Below the pieces are notes generated by a model, which had not been told where the DNA came from, did no database searches, and saw only the letters and a list, made by a program, of their open reading frames with translations. From Blastococcus aurantiacus (GTDB lineage Bacteria > Actinomycetota > Actinomycetes > Mycobacteriales > Geodermatophilaceae): a stretch of 64,000 bases of DNA. The translations under genes and the position numbers were made by a program. Shown here piece after piece: positions 54,529 to 63,203 of this stretch (positions are counted from its first letter, which is position 1; every line of letters begins with the position of its first letter). Location of the stretch: NCBI RefSeq assembly GCF_900102425.1, contig NZ_FNBT01000005.1, forward strand, positions 1 to 64,000, in the 5' to 3' direction.

Positions 54529-55611
54529 TCAGGCGGGGACGGCCGGCCGGCCGAGCACCCGCTCGACCCAGCGCTCCGGGGCGGTGAGCTCCTCGATGAG
54601 CGGCAGGTTCTCCGGCTTCGCCCACACCTGGTTGAAGCCGTCCATGCCGGCGCGGTCGATCACCCCGCCGACGAACACCCGGCCGTCGGCGTACTGCTTC
54701 ATCTTCTGCTCCAGCCCGAGGAGGCGGCGCATGACGCGGTCGATCGGCCCGCGGCCCTTGCGGCGCTGGGCGAACCGCTTGCGCAGGGTGCGCACCGACG
54801 GCACGACGTCCGGCCCGACGCCGTCCATCACGTACTCGGCGTGCCCCTCGACCAGGCTCATCACCGCGGTCACCCGGTCCAGCACCTCCCGCTGGCGGGG
54901 GTCCTTGATCAGCGCCATGAGGCCCTCGGACCCGTCGTCGTCCCCGCGCACGGCACCGGCGACGCTGCGGAGCACGTCCTGCAGCCGCTCGCGCAGGACG
55001 TCGGCGGTCAGGTCGGTGGCCTCGACGAATTCGGCAATCTGGGCCTCGAGGTAGGGCCGCAGCCAGGGCACGGCGGTGAACTGGAGCTGGTGGGTGACCT
55101 CGTGCAGGCACACCCAGAGCCGGAAGTCCGACGGGTCGACGCCCAGCTTCTGCTCGGTGGCGACGATGTTCGGGGCGACCAGCAGCAGGCGCCCGCCGGT
55201 GCCGAAGACCTCGTACTGGCCGAGGACGCGGGAGCTGAGGAACGCCAGGACGCCGCCGGCCTGGACGCCGGTCGCGCGGGAGCCGATGGCCGTGGCCAGC
55301 GCGCCCGGCCGGCTGCCGGTCCGCTCGGCGAGTGCGTCGACGAGGGGGTCGAGCAGCGCGGCCATCCCGCGTGCGTTGGCGTCGACCCAGCCCGGGCGGT
55401 CGACGACGGCGACCTCCGGGACCGGCCCACCGGGGACGGCGGTCATCCCGGTGAGCTCCTCGACGTGCGCGACGGCGATGGCCGCGGCCTCGTGCAGCTC
55501 GCGCACCACGGCGGCGGCGTCCTCCCGGGTGGTCTGCGGGCCGGGGCCGGCGAGCCGGCGGGCGGTGCGGCCGGCGAGGTCCCAGTCGACCATCGAGGAG
55601 GCGCTGCTCAT
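54529..55611 (-). CDS. Zinc-dependent metalloprotease family protein (DUF2342 type)
   Basis: The ATG at 55611 gives 360 residues. The zinc motif HEVTH appears in [20 protein letters not shown] near 165, with a candidate third ligand glutamate in [13 protein letters not shown] about 90 residues on. Other conserved blocks are [20 protein letters not shown] and [16 protein letters not shown]. The family, sometimes labelled as coenzyme F420-associated, is conserved beside tilS and dacB in actinobacteria (Rv3626c position). Peptidase activity is assumed rather than shown. Confidence 0.88.
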   Translation of the reverse strand: MSSASSMVDWDLAGRTARRLAGPGPQTTREDAAAVVRELHEAAAIAVAHVEELTGMTAVPGGPVPEVAVVDRPGWVDANARGMAALLDPLVDALAERTGSRPGALATAIGSRATGVQAGGVLAFLSSRVLGQYEVFGTGGRLLLVAPNIVATEQKLGVDPSDFRLWVCLHEVTHQLQFTAVPWLRPYLEAQIAEFVEATDLTADVLRERLQDVLRSVAGAVRGDDDGSEGLMALIKDPRQREVLDRVTAVMSLVEGHAEYVMDGVGPDVVPSVRTLRKRFAQRRKGRGPIDRVMRRLLGLEQKMKQYADGRVFVGGVIDRAGMDGFNQVWAKPENLPLIEELTAPERWVERVLGRPAVPA

Positions 55612-55646
55612 CGCCTCACCGTACCCGCGGCAGCCGGGGCCGCCGG

Positions 55647-55702
55647 CCCCGTCCGAAGGCTCGCCGCGAGGCTGCGAGTGGTGAGAGGGACGGGGTCCTT
55701 CT
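55647..55702 (-). repeat. Nested-hairpin intergenic repeat, copy 3
   Basis: The outer stem is CCCCGTCC (55647-55654) with GGACGGGG (55688-55695). The inner stem is CTCGCCGC (55660-55667) with GTGGTGAG (55678-55685), two G-T pairs included. GGGGTCCTTCTGTC leads to the stop of dacB. Outer-stem sequence differs from the other copies but pairing is preserved. Confidence 0.8.
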
Positions 55703-55703
55703 G

Positions 55704-57125
55704 TCAGGAGCAGCCGCAGGCGGCGAGGGCGGCGGCGACGCCGTCGAGCGCGGCCTCGGCGCTGGCCTCGCTGCCGGACTCGTCGGCGATGACGGCGAAG
55801 GCCAGCAGCCGGCCGTCGGCGGTCACCGCGGTGCCGGAGAGGGCGTGCACGCCCAGGAGCGTCCCGGTCTTGGCCCGGACCACACCGGGGGCGGTGTCGG
55901 CGTCCCCGCGGTCGAACAGGGTGCCGTCGTAGCCGGCCACCGGGAGGCCGGAGAGCAGCGCGGAGGCGCCCTGGAGGGAGCCGTCCGCCGCCCCGGCCAC
56001 GATCTCGGTGAGCACGCCGGCGGGCACCTGGTCCAGCCGGGACAGGCCGCTGCCGTCGGCGAGCGTGACGCCGCTGGTGTCCACGCCGGCGTCGGCCAGC
56101 GCACCGACGACCGCCTCCCCCGCGCCCTCGAAGGAGGCCGGCAGGTCGCGGCTGAGCGCCACCTGGCGGGCCAGCGCCTCGGCGAGGACGTTGTCCGACA
56201 TCGACAGCGCCTGCTCCACCAGCCGGGCGATCGGCGCCGACCGGACCTCGGCCAGCTTCTCCGCCCCCTCGGGCGCCTCGCCGAGGACCACGGTCGCGCC
56301 GGGCGCCCCGAGGGCGTCGGCGAGGGCCACGCCGGCGTCGATGCCGGGCTGGCCGCTGCGGGCCTGCGAGCGGGAGCTCACGCGGGCGCCGTCCACGGCC
56401 GTGGCGGTGACCGGGGCGGCGTAGCTCGACGGCGCGTCGGCCGGTCCCCATCCCTGGGCGGTCAGGGGGCCGGTGAACAGCGAGCTGTCCACGACCACGC
56501 GGGTGACCGTGGTTCCGGGGAGAGCGGCGACGACCTGCGCGGCGAGGTCGGCCACGGTGGGGGCGCCGGGATAGGTCTGCGACGGCGAGGTGCGCGACAA
56601 CGTGGGGTCGCCGCCCCCGACGAGGACGACCTCGCCGGGCGCGCTGCCGGCCACGACCGTGGTCGCCAGGGTCTGCGCGGGGTCCAGCGCGGTGAGCGCG
56701 GCCGCCGCGGTGAGGAGCTTGGCCGTGGACGCCGGGACCGCCGGGGAGTCGGCGTCCTGGTCGAGCAGCACCTCGCCGGTCTCGACGTCGACGACCTCCG
56801 CGGACACCCCGGACCCGAGGCCAGGGGCCCGCAGCAGCGGGGCCAGGGCGGCGGCCAGCGCGTCGGGGTCGGGTGCGGGGGCCGCAGAATCGAGCGAGGC
56901 GAGGACGGGGGTGGCGTCGCCGAGGTCGGGCAGGACCGCGTCAGGGACGGTGACCGTCTCCGCCGACGCCGTGTCGTCGTCGCCGTCGCCGAGTCCTCCG
57001 GCGAGGGCGACGCCGCCTCCGACGAGCACGAGAACCAGGGCGATGGCTGCCAATGCGATGCGCCGACGAAAACGTCCGGTCTTGGCTGTGACGATCGTCG
57101 AACCGCTCGACGCGATGGTGCCCAC
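55704..57125 (-). CDS. dacB: D-alanyl-D-alanine carboxypeptidase/endopeptidase, PBP4 type
   Basis: The GTG at 57125 gives 473 residues. A membrane anchor or signal segment lies at about 23-42. The penicillin-binding serine motif SxxK is S133-T-A-K136 ([15 protein letters not shown]), the SxN motif is [14 protein letters not shown], and KTG is in [16 protein letters not shown]. The large insertion between the first motifs is as in PBP4/DacB. It trims peptidoglycan peptides outside the membrane. It is divergent from ppa with 51 bp between starts. A nested-hairpin repeat abuts the stop. Confidence 0.94.
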   Translation of the reverse strand: MGTIASSGSTIVTAKTGRFRRRIALAAIALVLVLVGGGVALAGGLGDGDDDTASAETVTVPDAVLPDLGDATPVLASLDSAAPAPDPDALAAALAPLLRAPGLGSGVSAEVVDVETGEVLLDQDADSPAVPASTAKLLTAAAALTALDPAQTLATTVVAGSAPGEVVLVGGGDPTLSRTSPSQTYPGAPTVADLAAQVVAALPGTTVTRVVVDSSLFTGPLTAQGWGPADAPSSYAAPVTATAVDGARVSSRSQARSGQPGIDAGVALADALGAPGATVVLGEAPEGAEKLAEVRSAPIARLVEQALSMSDNVLAEALARQVALSRDLPASFEGAGEAVVGALADAGVDTSGVTLADGSGLSRLDQVPAGVLTEIVAGAADGSLQGASALLSGLPVAGYDGTLFDRGDADTAPGVVRAKTGTLLGVHALSGTAVTADGRLLAFAVIADESGSEASAEAALDGVAAALAACGCS

Positions 57126-57176
57126 CCCCCAAAAGGTGACCTCCGCCGAACACGCGGGGCCACCATGGGCCAGACT

Positions 57177-57674
57177 ATGCGCGTGCAGTTCGACGTGACG
57201 GTAGAAATCCCGAAGGGCCAGCGAAACAAGTACGAGCTGGACCATGCCACTGGACGCATCCGCCTGGACCGGATGCTGTTCACCTCAACCCGCTACCCGG
57301 CGGACTACGGCTACATCGAGAACACCTTGGGACAGGACGGCGACCCGCTGGATGCCCTGGTGCTGCTCGAGGAGCCGACGTTCCCCGGATGCCTGATCAC
57401 CGTCCGGGCCATCGGCATGTTCCGGATGACCGACGAGGCGGGTGGGGACGACAAGGTCCTCACCGTGCCGGCGACGGACCCGCGCCAGTCGCACCTCCGG
57501 GACCTCACCGACGTGTCGGAGTTCGACCGCCTGGAGATCCAGCACTTCTTCGAGACCTACAAGGACCTCGAGCCGGGCAAGTCGGTCGAGGGCGCCAACT
57601 GGGTCGGCCGCGAAGAGGCCGAGGCGGAGATCGTCGCCTCGCTGCAGCGCGCCAAGGACCAGAACTACCACTGA
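57177..57674 (+). CDS. ppa: Inorganic pyrophosphatase
   Basis: The ATG at 57177 gives 165 residues; a GTG two codons later is also plausible. It is a family I enzyme: [42 protein letters not shown] with the D-x-D-P-x-D metal motif, and [21 protein letters not shown]. It hydrolyses pyrophosphate released by biosynthesis, as a hexamer. It lies opposite dacB, as in Mycobacterium. Confidence 0.97.
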   Translation: MRVQFDVTVEIPKGQRNKYELDHATGRIRLDRMLFTSTRYPADYGYIENTLGQDGDPLDALVLLEEPTFPGCLITVRAIGMFRMTDEAGGDDKVLTVPATDPRQSHLRDLTDVSEFDRLEIQHFFETYKDLEPGKSVEGANWVGREEAEAEIVASLQRAKDQNYH

Positions 57675-57712
57675 CCCCTGTCCCCGGCCCCTTTCGGGTC
57701 CCCGAGCGCACC

Positions 57713-57748
57713 GACGGCGGCTCACCTCTTCCGAGGTGGGCCGCCGTC
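57713..57748 (+). terminator. Terminator after ppa
   Basis: GACGGCGGC (57713-57721) pairs with GCCGCCGTC (57740-57748), extended by CACCTC/GAGGTG, around a TTCC loop. It starts 38 bp after the ppa stop. Confidence 0.85.
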
Positions 57749-57807
57749 AGCGTTCCCGGAGCCGTGGGACGCCCGGGTCGACGGCTCGGGACGAGGCCCG
57801 GAACGAC

Positions 57808-57841
57808 GCAGCGGGCCCGTCCCGGAAGACGGACCCGCTGC
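57808..57841 (-). terminator. Terminator of tRNA-Thr
   Basis: GCAGCGGG-C-CCGTC pairs with GACGG-A-CCCGCTGC around CCGGAA, with one internal mismatch. It lies about 10 bp past the 3' end of the minus-strand tRNA gene. Confidence 0.75.
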
Positions 57842-57851
57842 GGTGAGGAGA

Positions 57852-57923
57852 GCCGCCTGTCGGAATCGAACCGACGACCTTCTCATTACGAGTGAGATGC
57901 TCTACCGACTGAGCTAAGGCGGC
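57852..57923 (-). tRNA. tRNA-Thr, anticodon CGT
   Basis: Read on the minus strand, the 72-nt sequence folds as a full cloverleaf: acceptor GCCGCCT with AGGCGGC, D-arm GCTC...GAGC, anticodon stem TCTCA/TGAGA with loop CTCGTAA, T-arm GTCGG-TTCGATT-CCGAC. The anticodon CGT reads ACG, threonine. CCA is not encoded. A terminator follows. Confidence 0.96.
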
Positions 57924-57992
57924 GGACGTGCCCGCACAGAGTACGGCACCGCCGTAGCCGTCCGGCGCAGGGGCGGGTGGGCGGAAAGGTCC

Positions 57993-59168
57993 TCAGGCGG
58001 GCAGTCGCAGCGCCACGGTCAGCGCCTCCAGCGCGATCTGCGGCTTCACGTTCTGCTCCAGCGCCGTCCGGCAGTCGAGTATCGCGTCGATCCGCCGCAG
58101 CGCCCCCTCGGCACCCAGCCGGCGGGCCAGCTCGACGGCGTCGGCCCGGCGGTCGGGGTGGTTGAGCGGCAGCTCCCCCTCGGGCGCCGAGGCGATCACC
58201 ATCGCGTCGCGGTAGAGCCCCGCGAGGTCGACCAGCGCGCGGTCCAGGGAGTCCCGGCCGATGCGGGTGGCCCGCGACTTCTGCCGGCGCTCCAGCTCCT
58301 TGAGCTGCCCGGCGCTCCCCCGGCTCGCCGCCACGACCCCAGGGCCTCGGGCGCCGACGCCCAGGCTGTTCTTCAGCGCGTCCGTCTCGGCGCCGTCGAG
58401 GACCTCGGTGGCGGCCTCGGTCTCCTCCTTCGCCGAGCCCACCAGGTCGTCCGCGGCGTCCATGCAGGCCGCCAGCGACACCAGCCGCAGCGGGACGTCG
58501 AGCACCGCCTTGCGCGCCAGCCGCGCCTCCTCGTCCCGCGCCAGCCGGCGGGCACGGCCCACGTGACCACCCGACGCGGCGGCCGACCAGGCGGCCAGTG
58601 CCGGGTCGACGCCGTCGCGCGCCAGCACGTCGGCGATGGCGGTGACCGTCGGCGTCCGCAGCGCGACGACCCGGCAGCGCGAGCGGATGGTGACCGGGAC
58701 GTCGTCGGGGTGCAGGCTCGGCGCGCACAGCATCACGACGGTGCGCGGCGGGGGCTCCTCGATCATCTTGAGCACCGCGTTGGAGGCGGACTCGCTCATC
58801 CGGTCGGCGTCCTCGACGATGATCATCTGCCAGCGGCCCTGGGACGGCGACCGGCCGGCCACCCGGACCAGTTCGCGCGCCTCGTTCACGCCGATCGAGA
58901 GCCCGTCCGGGACGATGACCTTGACGTCGGCGTGCGTCCCCGCGAGCACCGTCCGGCAGGCGTGGCAGGTGCCGTCGCCGCCCTCGGGGCACTGCAGCGC
59001 GGCCGCGAACGCGCGGGCGGCGACCGAGCGCCCCGAGCCGGGTGGTCCGGTGAACAGCCAGGCGTGCGTCATCGCGGCCGGGTCGTCGATCGCCGCGCGC
59101 AGCTCCTGCACCACCGCGGGCTGGCCGATGACCCGCGCCCACACCCCCTCGTCCGCCGCGACGCTCAT
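57993..59168 (-). CDS. holB: DNA polymerase III subunit delta'
   Basis: The ATG at 59168 overlaps the tmk stop (ATGA); 391 residues. The P-loop is GPPGSGRS at 41-48, where arginine stands in place of the catalytic lysine, as expected for the ATPase-inactive delta' type. A zinc knot with C60, C68 and C71 follows (QCPEGGDGTCHACRTVL). Later motifs are IIVEDADRMSESASNAVLKMIEEPP and IRSRCRVV. It is part of the clamp loader. The tmk-holB order is common. The C-terminal domain is longer than in E. coli. Confidence 0.93.
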   Translation of the reverse strand: MSVAADEGVWARVIGQPAVVQELRAAIDDPAAMTHAWLFTGPPGSGRSVAARAFAAALQCPEGGDGTCHACRTVLAGTHADVKVIVPDGLSIGVNEARELVRVAGRSPSQGRWQMIIVEDADRMSESASNAVLKMIEEPPPRTVVMLCAPSLHPDDVPVTIRSRCRVVALRTPTVTAIADVLARDGVDPALAAWSAAASGGHVGRARRLARDEEARLARKAVLDVPLRLVSLAACMDAADDLVGSAKEETEAATEVLDGAETDALKNSLGVGARGPGVVAASRGSAGQLKELERRQKSRATRIGRDSLDRALVDLAGLYRDAMVIASAPEGELPLNHPDRRADAVELARRLGAEGALRRIDAILDCRTALEQNVKPQIALEALTVALRLPA

Positions 59169-61552
59169 GGGTGCAGCTGGGGGGTCGCGCCGGTCTGGGC
59201 GTGCGGATGCCGCTGCACCGGCGCCGACGGCTCCGCGGGCCGGCCGGGCTGCTGCGGCAGCGTCTGCAGCGGGAGACCGGAGAGCAGGTCGGTGACCCTC
59301 ACCCGGATGGCCGCGGCGAGCTCGTCGGCCCCGCGCGTGGCGTCGAGCACGAGGTAGCGGTCGGGATCGCTCTCGGCGAGCGCGCGGAACGTCTGCCGCA
59401 CCCGCTGGTGGAACTCCAGGGACTCGGACTCCATCCGGTCGGCGACCGACCGCCCCCGGGCACGGGCCAGCCCGGTCTCCGGCGGCAGGTCCAGCAGGAT
59501 GGTCAGGTCGGGCTCCAGACCGCCGGTGGCCCACCGGGAGAGCATCCGGACGTCGTCGAGCGGGATCGTCCGGCCCGCGCCCTGGTAGGCCAGCGAGCTG
59601 TCCACGAAGCGGTCGGTGATCACCACCTCGCCGGAGTCGAGCGCCGGCCGCAGGACGTCGTGCACGTGCTGGGCGCGGTCGGCGGCGTACAGCAGCGCCT
59701 CGGAACGCGGCGAGATGGCCGTGTGCGCCCGGTCCAGGAGGATCGTCCGGATGCCCGCACCCGAGGGAGTCGCGCCCGGCTCGAACGTCGTACGGGCCAC
59801 CAGGCCCTCGTTGGTCAGCCACTCCTGCAGCCGCTTCACCTGGGTGGACTTGCCGGCGCCCTCGCCGCCCTCGAAGGCGATGAAGACGCCACCGCCGGCC
59901 AGCCGCCGGCGGGCCGTGGTGTCGCGACGCAGGGCGGTGACGACGTCGGCCAGCAGGGGGACGGGCCGGCCGTCGTCCATCTGCCGGTAGGCCAGCACGC
60001 CGACGCCCACGGCCAGCAACCCGGCTGCCAGCAGCATGATCCGCTCGCCGGTGACCGGGACGGTGAGAACGCCGAGGTCGACCGAGTGCCGCCCGATGAG
60101 GCCCACCCCGAACGGCACGACCGCCAGCGACAGGATCAGCGCCGCCCGCACCAGCGACTGCACGATCGCGAAGGTGCGGCCGCGCACCTCGTCCTGCACC
60201 TCGGTGCCCAGCAGCGTGAAGCCGGCCAGGTAGGCGATGCCCGCGAAGAACCCCATGAGGACGACCAGCAGCAACGCGACCCAGAGGGTGAACGTCCACG
60301 CCATCAGCACGACCATGATCCCGGCGCCGACGATGGCGATGCCGAAGATGCGCTCGCGGGCGAGGTCGTGGGCCACGCTGGGCCCCAGGGCGATCCCCAG
60401 GCCCAGCCCGATGAACACGGCGCCGAACAGCAGCCCGTAGGCGGCCTCGCCGCCCCCGAGCGCGTTCGCGTAGGCCTGGCCGGTCGCGATGATCACGCCG
60501 GCGGCCATGAAGGCCCCGGTGATGCCCACGACCAGCCCGCGGACGAGCGGGGTGTGGCCGGCGAAGGAGAAGCCGTGCCGCAACGAACCGAGGAAGCTCT
60601 CCGGCTCGCCGCTGGTCCCCGCCGCCCGCCGGCCGCTGATCGAGGGCAGCCGCCAGATCACGATCGCGGCGACGAGGAAGGTCAGGGCGTTCACGTAGAG
60701 CGCGAGGTCGACCTGGTCGACGGCCGGGAGCGCCTTCTGCAGGCTGCTGCCGGTCGAGTTCAGGGCGGCGAACACGATCGCGGCCAGCACGGGCGTCAGC
60801 CCGTAGGTGGTGACCAGGGAGAGCTGGTTGGCCGGCTCCAACTGGTCCTTGCGCAGCATGTTGGGGACGGCGGCGTCCTTGGCCGGGATCCAGAACATGC
60901 TGAGCGCCTCGATGAGGAACTGGGCGACGAACAGCCAGACCAGGTTGTCGACCAGGGGGATCGAGGCGAAGAAGCCGAACCGCAGGACGTCGGTGACGAC
61001 CATCGTCTTGCGCCGGTCGAACCGGTCGGCGAAGGCGCCGGCGAGCGGGCCCAGCACGATCGTGGGCAGCAGGCGGAACAGCAGGACCGCTCCGAGGGCG
61101 AAGTTCGAGGCCGCGAACCCGTCGACCAGCGACGTCGCGGTCGCGGTGATCGCCAGCAGGCCCAGCCAGTCGCCGAAGCTGGACAGCGACATCGACAGCC
61201 ACAGCCTGCGGAAGTCGCGCACCCGCAGCACGGCCCGCAGCTTGGCGACCAGGCCCACCGACGCCATCCCGTCCGTCGGCGGGACGTCGCCGTCGCGCTC
61301 GGTGCCGGCGCCGTTCGGCGAGGGACCGGGCCGGTCGGCGTCGACCTCACCGAGCGGGACCGCCGCCTCCGCGGGCACCGGCGTGTTCGCCGACGGCAGC
61401 CCGTCGGGCGGCGGCGCGGTCCGCTCGTCCGGCGTCGCCGGCTCCTCGCGCGGCGACACCGGAGGCGTCGGGTCGGACTGGATCTCGGCTCCCGGGGTCG
61501 TGGGAAGGGGGGACGGAGGCCGGCCCCCCAGCGGGCTCACGGTACCGGCCAC
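59165..61552 (-). CDS. tmk: MFS-type membrane domain fused to thymidylate kinase
   Basis: This 795-residue protein has a Pro/Ala/Asp-rich tail (1-95), about twelve membrane helices of MFS type (110-525, with ADRFDRRKTMVV as the loop 2-3 motif) and a thymidylate kinase domain from about 555. The kinase has the P-loop EGGEGAGKST at 561-570, the DRFVDSSLAYQGAGR motif at 647 onward, and a LID with REG-like arginines (RARGRSVADRMESE). Normal Tmk is about 210 residues, so two thirds is additional. It makes dTDP; the membrane part resembles MFS permeases and may carry a nucleoside or simply anchor the kinase. It overlaps holB. Confidence 0.93.
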   Translation of the reverse strand: MAGTVSPLGGRPPSPLPTTPGAEIQSDPTPPVSPREEPATPDERTAPPPDGLPSANTPVPAEAAVPLGEVDADRPGPSPNGAGTERDGDVPPTDGMASVGLVAKLRAVLRVRDFRRLWLSMSLSSFGDWLGLLAITATATSLVDGFAASNFALGAVLLFRLLPTIVLGPLAGAFADRFDRRKTMVVTDVLRFGFFASIPLVDNLVWLFVAQFLIEALSMFWIPAKDAAVPNMLRKDQLEPANQLSLVTTYGLTPVLAAIVFAALNSTGSSLQKALPAVDQVDLALYVNALTFLVAAIVIWRLPSISGRRAAGTSGEPESFLGSLRHGFSFAGHTPLVRGLVVGITGAFMAAGVIIATGQAYANALGGGEAAYGLLFGAVFIGLGLGIALGPSVAHDLARERIFGIAIVGAGIMVVLMAWTFTLWVALLLVVLMGFFAGIAYLAGFTLLGTEVQDEVRGRTFAIVQSLVRAALILSLAVVPFGVGLIGRHSVDLGVLTVPVTGERIMLLAAGLLAVGVGVLAYRQMDDGRPVPLLADVVTALRRDTTARRRLAGGGVFIAFEGGEGAGKSTQVKRLQEWLTNEGLVARTTFEPGATPSGAGIRTILLDRAHTAISPRSEALLYAADRAQHVHDVLRPALDSGEVVITDRFVDSSLAYQGAGRTIPLDDVRMLSRWATGGLEPDLTILLDLPPETGLARARGRSVADRMESESLEFHQRVRQTFRALAESDPDRYLVLDATRGADELAAAIRVRVTDLLSGLPLQTLPQQPGRPAEPSAPVQRHPHAQTGATPQLHP

Positions 61553-61645
61553 CGCCGACGATCCGGACCGGTTTCCACCCGGAGAGCTCCCTGTTGCCTC
61601 TGCGTCGGATCGGGTCCACCCGCCGGAGGGCTAGGGTTCCCCAGA

Positions 61646-62449
61646 GTGGGGAGCAGCGGGCGGGCCGGCGCCTGGGACCCCGCCCGTTACCTGCGGTTCG
61701 CCGGCGAGCGCGCCCGCCCCTTCGTCGACCTGGTGGAGCGGATCGACGTCACCGCGCCCCGCACGGTGGTCGACCTCGGGTGCGGGGACGGCTCGACCAC
61801 GACGCTGCTGGCCGACCGCTGGCCGGCGGCCCGCGTCACGGGCGTCGACTCCTCTCCCGAGATGCTCGCCGCGGCGCCGTCCCGGCCGGGGCTGGAGTTC
61901 CTGCTCGGCGACGTGCGGGACTGGCTCCCGCGGGAGCCGGTCGACGTGCTCGTCTCCAATGCCGTGCTGCACTGGGTGCCCGGCCACGACGTGCTGCTGA
62001 GCCGCTGGGCGGAGCAGCTGGCACCCGGCGGGGTACTGGCCGTGCAGGTCCCCGGCAACTTCCGGGCGCCGACCCACGCCCTGCTGGCCGAGCTGTGCCG
62101 GTCCCCGGCCTGGGCGGAGCGGCTGGGCGACCTGGCGCCCTCGCCGTCGGCCGTCCTCGAGCCGGCCGGCTACCTCGAGGTGCTCACCGGCGCCGGTCTG
62201 TCCGCCGACGTCTGGGAGACCACCTACCTGCACGTGCTCTCCGGGGAGGACCCGGTGTTGGGGTGGGTGCGCAGCACCGCGCTGCGGCCGGTGCTCGCCC
62301 GACTGGACGAGGCGGCCGCGGCGGCGTTCACCGGGCAGTACGCCGCCGCGCTGCGCACGGCCTACCCGCGGCGCCCCGACGGCAGCACCGTGCTCCCCTT
62401 CCGACGGGTGTTCGCCGTCGGCTCCCGCGCGGGCCTCAACCGGGCGTGA
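61646..62449 (+). CDS. Trans-aconitate 2-methyltransferase-like protein
   Basis: The GTG at 61646 gives 267 residues. The SAM-binding motif I is VVDLGCGDGSTTTLLADRW near 38-56, followed by GVDSSPEMLAAA, FLLGDVRDWLP and VLVSNAVLHWVPGHDVLLSRWAEQLAPGG. The start WDPARYLRFAGERARPFVDL is typical of the Tam family. It would methylate trans-aconitate or a related carboxylate. It is divergent from tmk and overlaps the next gene's 3' end by 14 bp on the other strand. Confidence 0.85.
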   Translation: MGSSGRAGAWDPARYLRFAGERARPFVDLVERIDVTAPRTVVDLGCGDGSTTTLLADRWPAARVTGVDSSPEMLAAAPSRPGLEFLLGDVRDWLPREPVDVLVSNAVLHWVPGHDVLLSRWAEQLAPGGVLAVQVPGNFRAPTHALLAELCRSPAWAERLGDLAPSPSAVLEPAGYLEVLTGAGLSADVWETTYLHVLSGEDPVLGWVRSTALRPVLARLDEAAAAAFTGQYAAALRTAYPRRPDGSTVLPFRRVFAVGSRAGLNRA

Positions 62450-63200
62450 GGCGGTAGGCCGTCGTCCGGTAGGGCAGGTCGAGGACGTCGCGGCCCCGGG
62501 TGTCCGGATGGTCCGCGAGGAGGGCGCGGACCCCGTCGAGGAAGGCCCCGCGGGTGACCTCGTCCATGACCGCCACGTAGCTGCGCGTGGCGACACCCCC
62601 CACCACGTCCTCCGGGGACACCCGCTGGGCGATGCCCGACTCCACGACCGCCACGTCGGCGCGCAGAGCCGCGGCGAACGCGTCGACGACCGCCGCGTCC
62701 GCCGGATGGCCGCGCTCCTCACCGGCCAGGACCTCACCGAGTGCCGCCACCCACGGGACGCTCTCGTCGCGGCCGTTCCAGACCAGACCCAGCACCCCGC
62801 CGGGACGCAGCACGCGGCGGAACTCGCGGGCGGCCGGTAGGACGTCGAACCAGTGGGCGGCCTGTCCGGCGACGACGGCGTCGACCGCGGCATCGGCGAG
62901 CGGCACCGACTCCGCGGTGCCGGCCAGGGCAGGCACCCCGGGCCGCCGGGCCGTCAGCTGGGCGAGCATCTCCGGGGAGGGGTCGACCGCGACGACTTCG
63001 TGGCCGGCAGCGAGCACCACCTCGGTGAGGAGTCCGGTGCCCGCCCCGACGTCCAGCACCTGCCGCGGTCCTCCTCCCCGGCCGAGGAGGTGGGCCACGG
63101 CGTCGGACGGGTAGCTCGGGCGTTGGGCCGCGTAGCCGGCCGCGACCGACCCGAACGAACGCCCCGGCGACCGCGCGCCGCCGTCGTCCGGGCCGGCCAC
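62436..63200 (-). CDS. Class I SAM-dependent methyltransferase
   Basis: The 254-residue protein starts at GTG 63200, 3 bp after the topA stop. Motif I is VLDVGAGTGLLTEVVLAAGH near 48-67, with VAVDPSPEMLAQL, AVVAGQAAHWFD and LRPGGVLGLVWNG in order. The family is the broad ubiE/biotin-synthesis-like class (for example BioC or TAM-like); the substrate is unknown. It is co-directional with topA and may be read from its transcript. Confidence 0.88.
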   Translation of the reverse strand: MAGPDDGGARSPGRSFGSVAAGYAAQRPSYPSDAVAHLLGRGGGPRQVLDVGAGTGLLTEVVLAAGHEVVAVDPSPEMLAQLTARRPGVPALAGTAESVPLADAAVDAVVAGQAAHWFDVLPAAREFRRVLRPGGVLGLVWNGRDESVPWVAALGEVLAGEERGHPADAAVVDAFAAALRADVAVVESGIAQRVSPEDVVGGVATRSYVAVMDEVTRGAFLDGVRALLADHPDTRGRDVLDLPYRTTAYRLTPG

Positions 63201-63203
63201 GGG

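Noticed and set aside
57852-57923. tRNA-Thr as an attachment site for an integrated element
   Set aside because: Both sides are conserved core genes and no integrase or repeated tRNA 3' end lies nearby; the accessory region is almost 47 kb away.
57993-61202. A 1069-residue minus-strand open frame reading into holB
   Set aside because: Only the last 391 codons (from ATG 59168) encode holB. The upstream part overlaps tmk in another frame and is Arg/Pro/Ala-rich noise.
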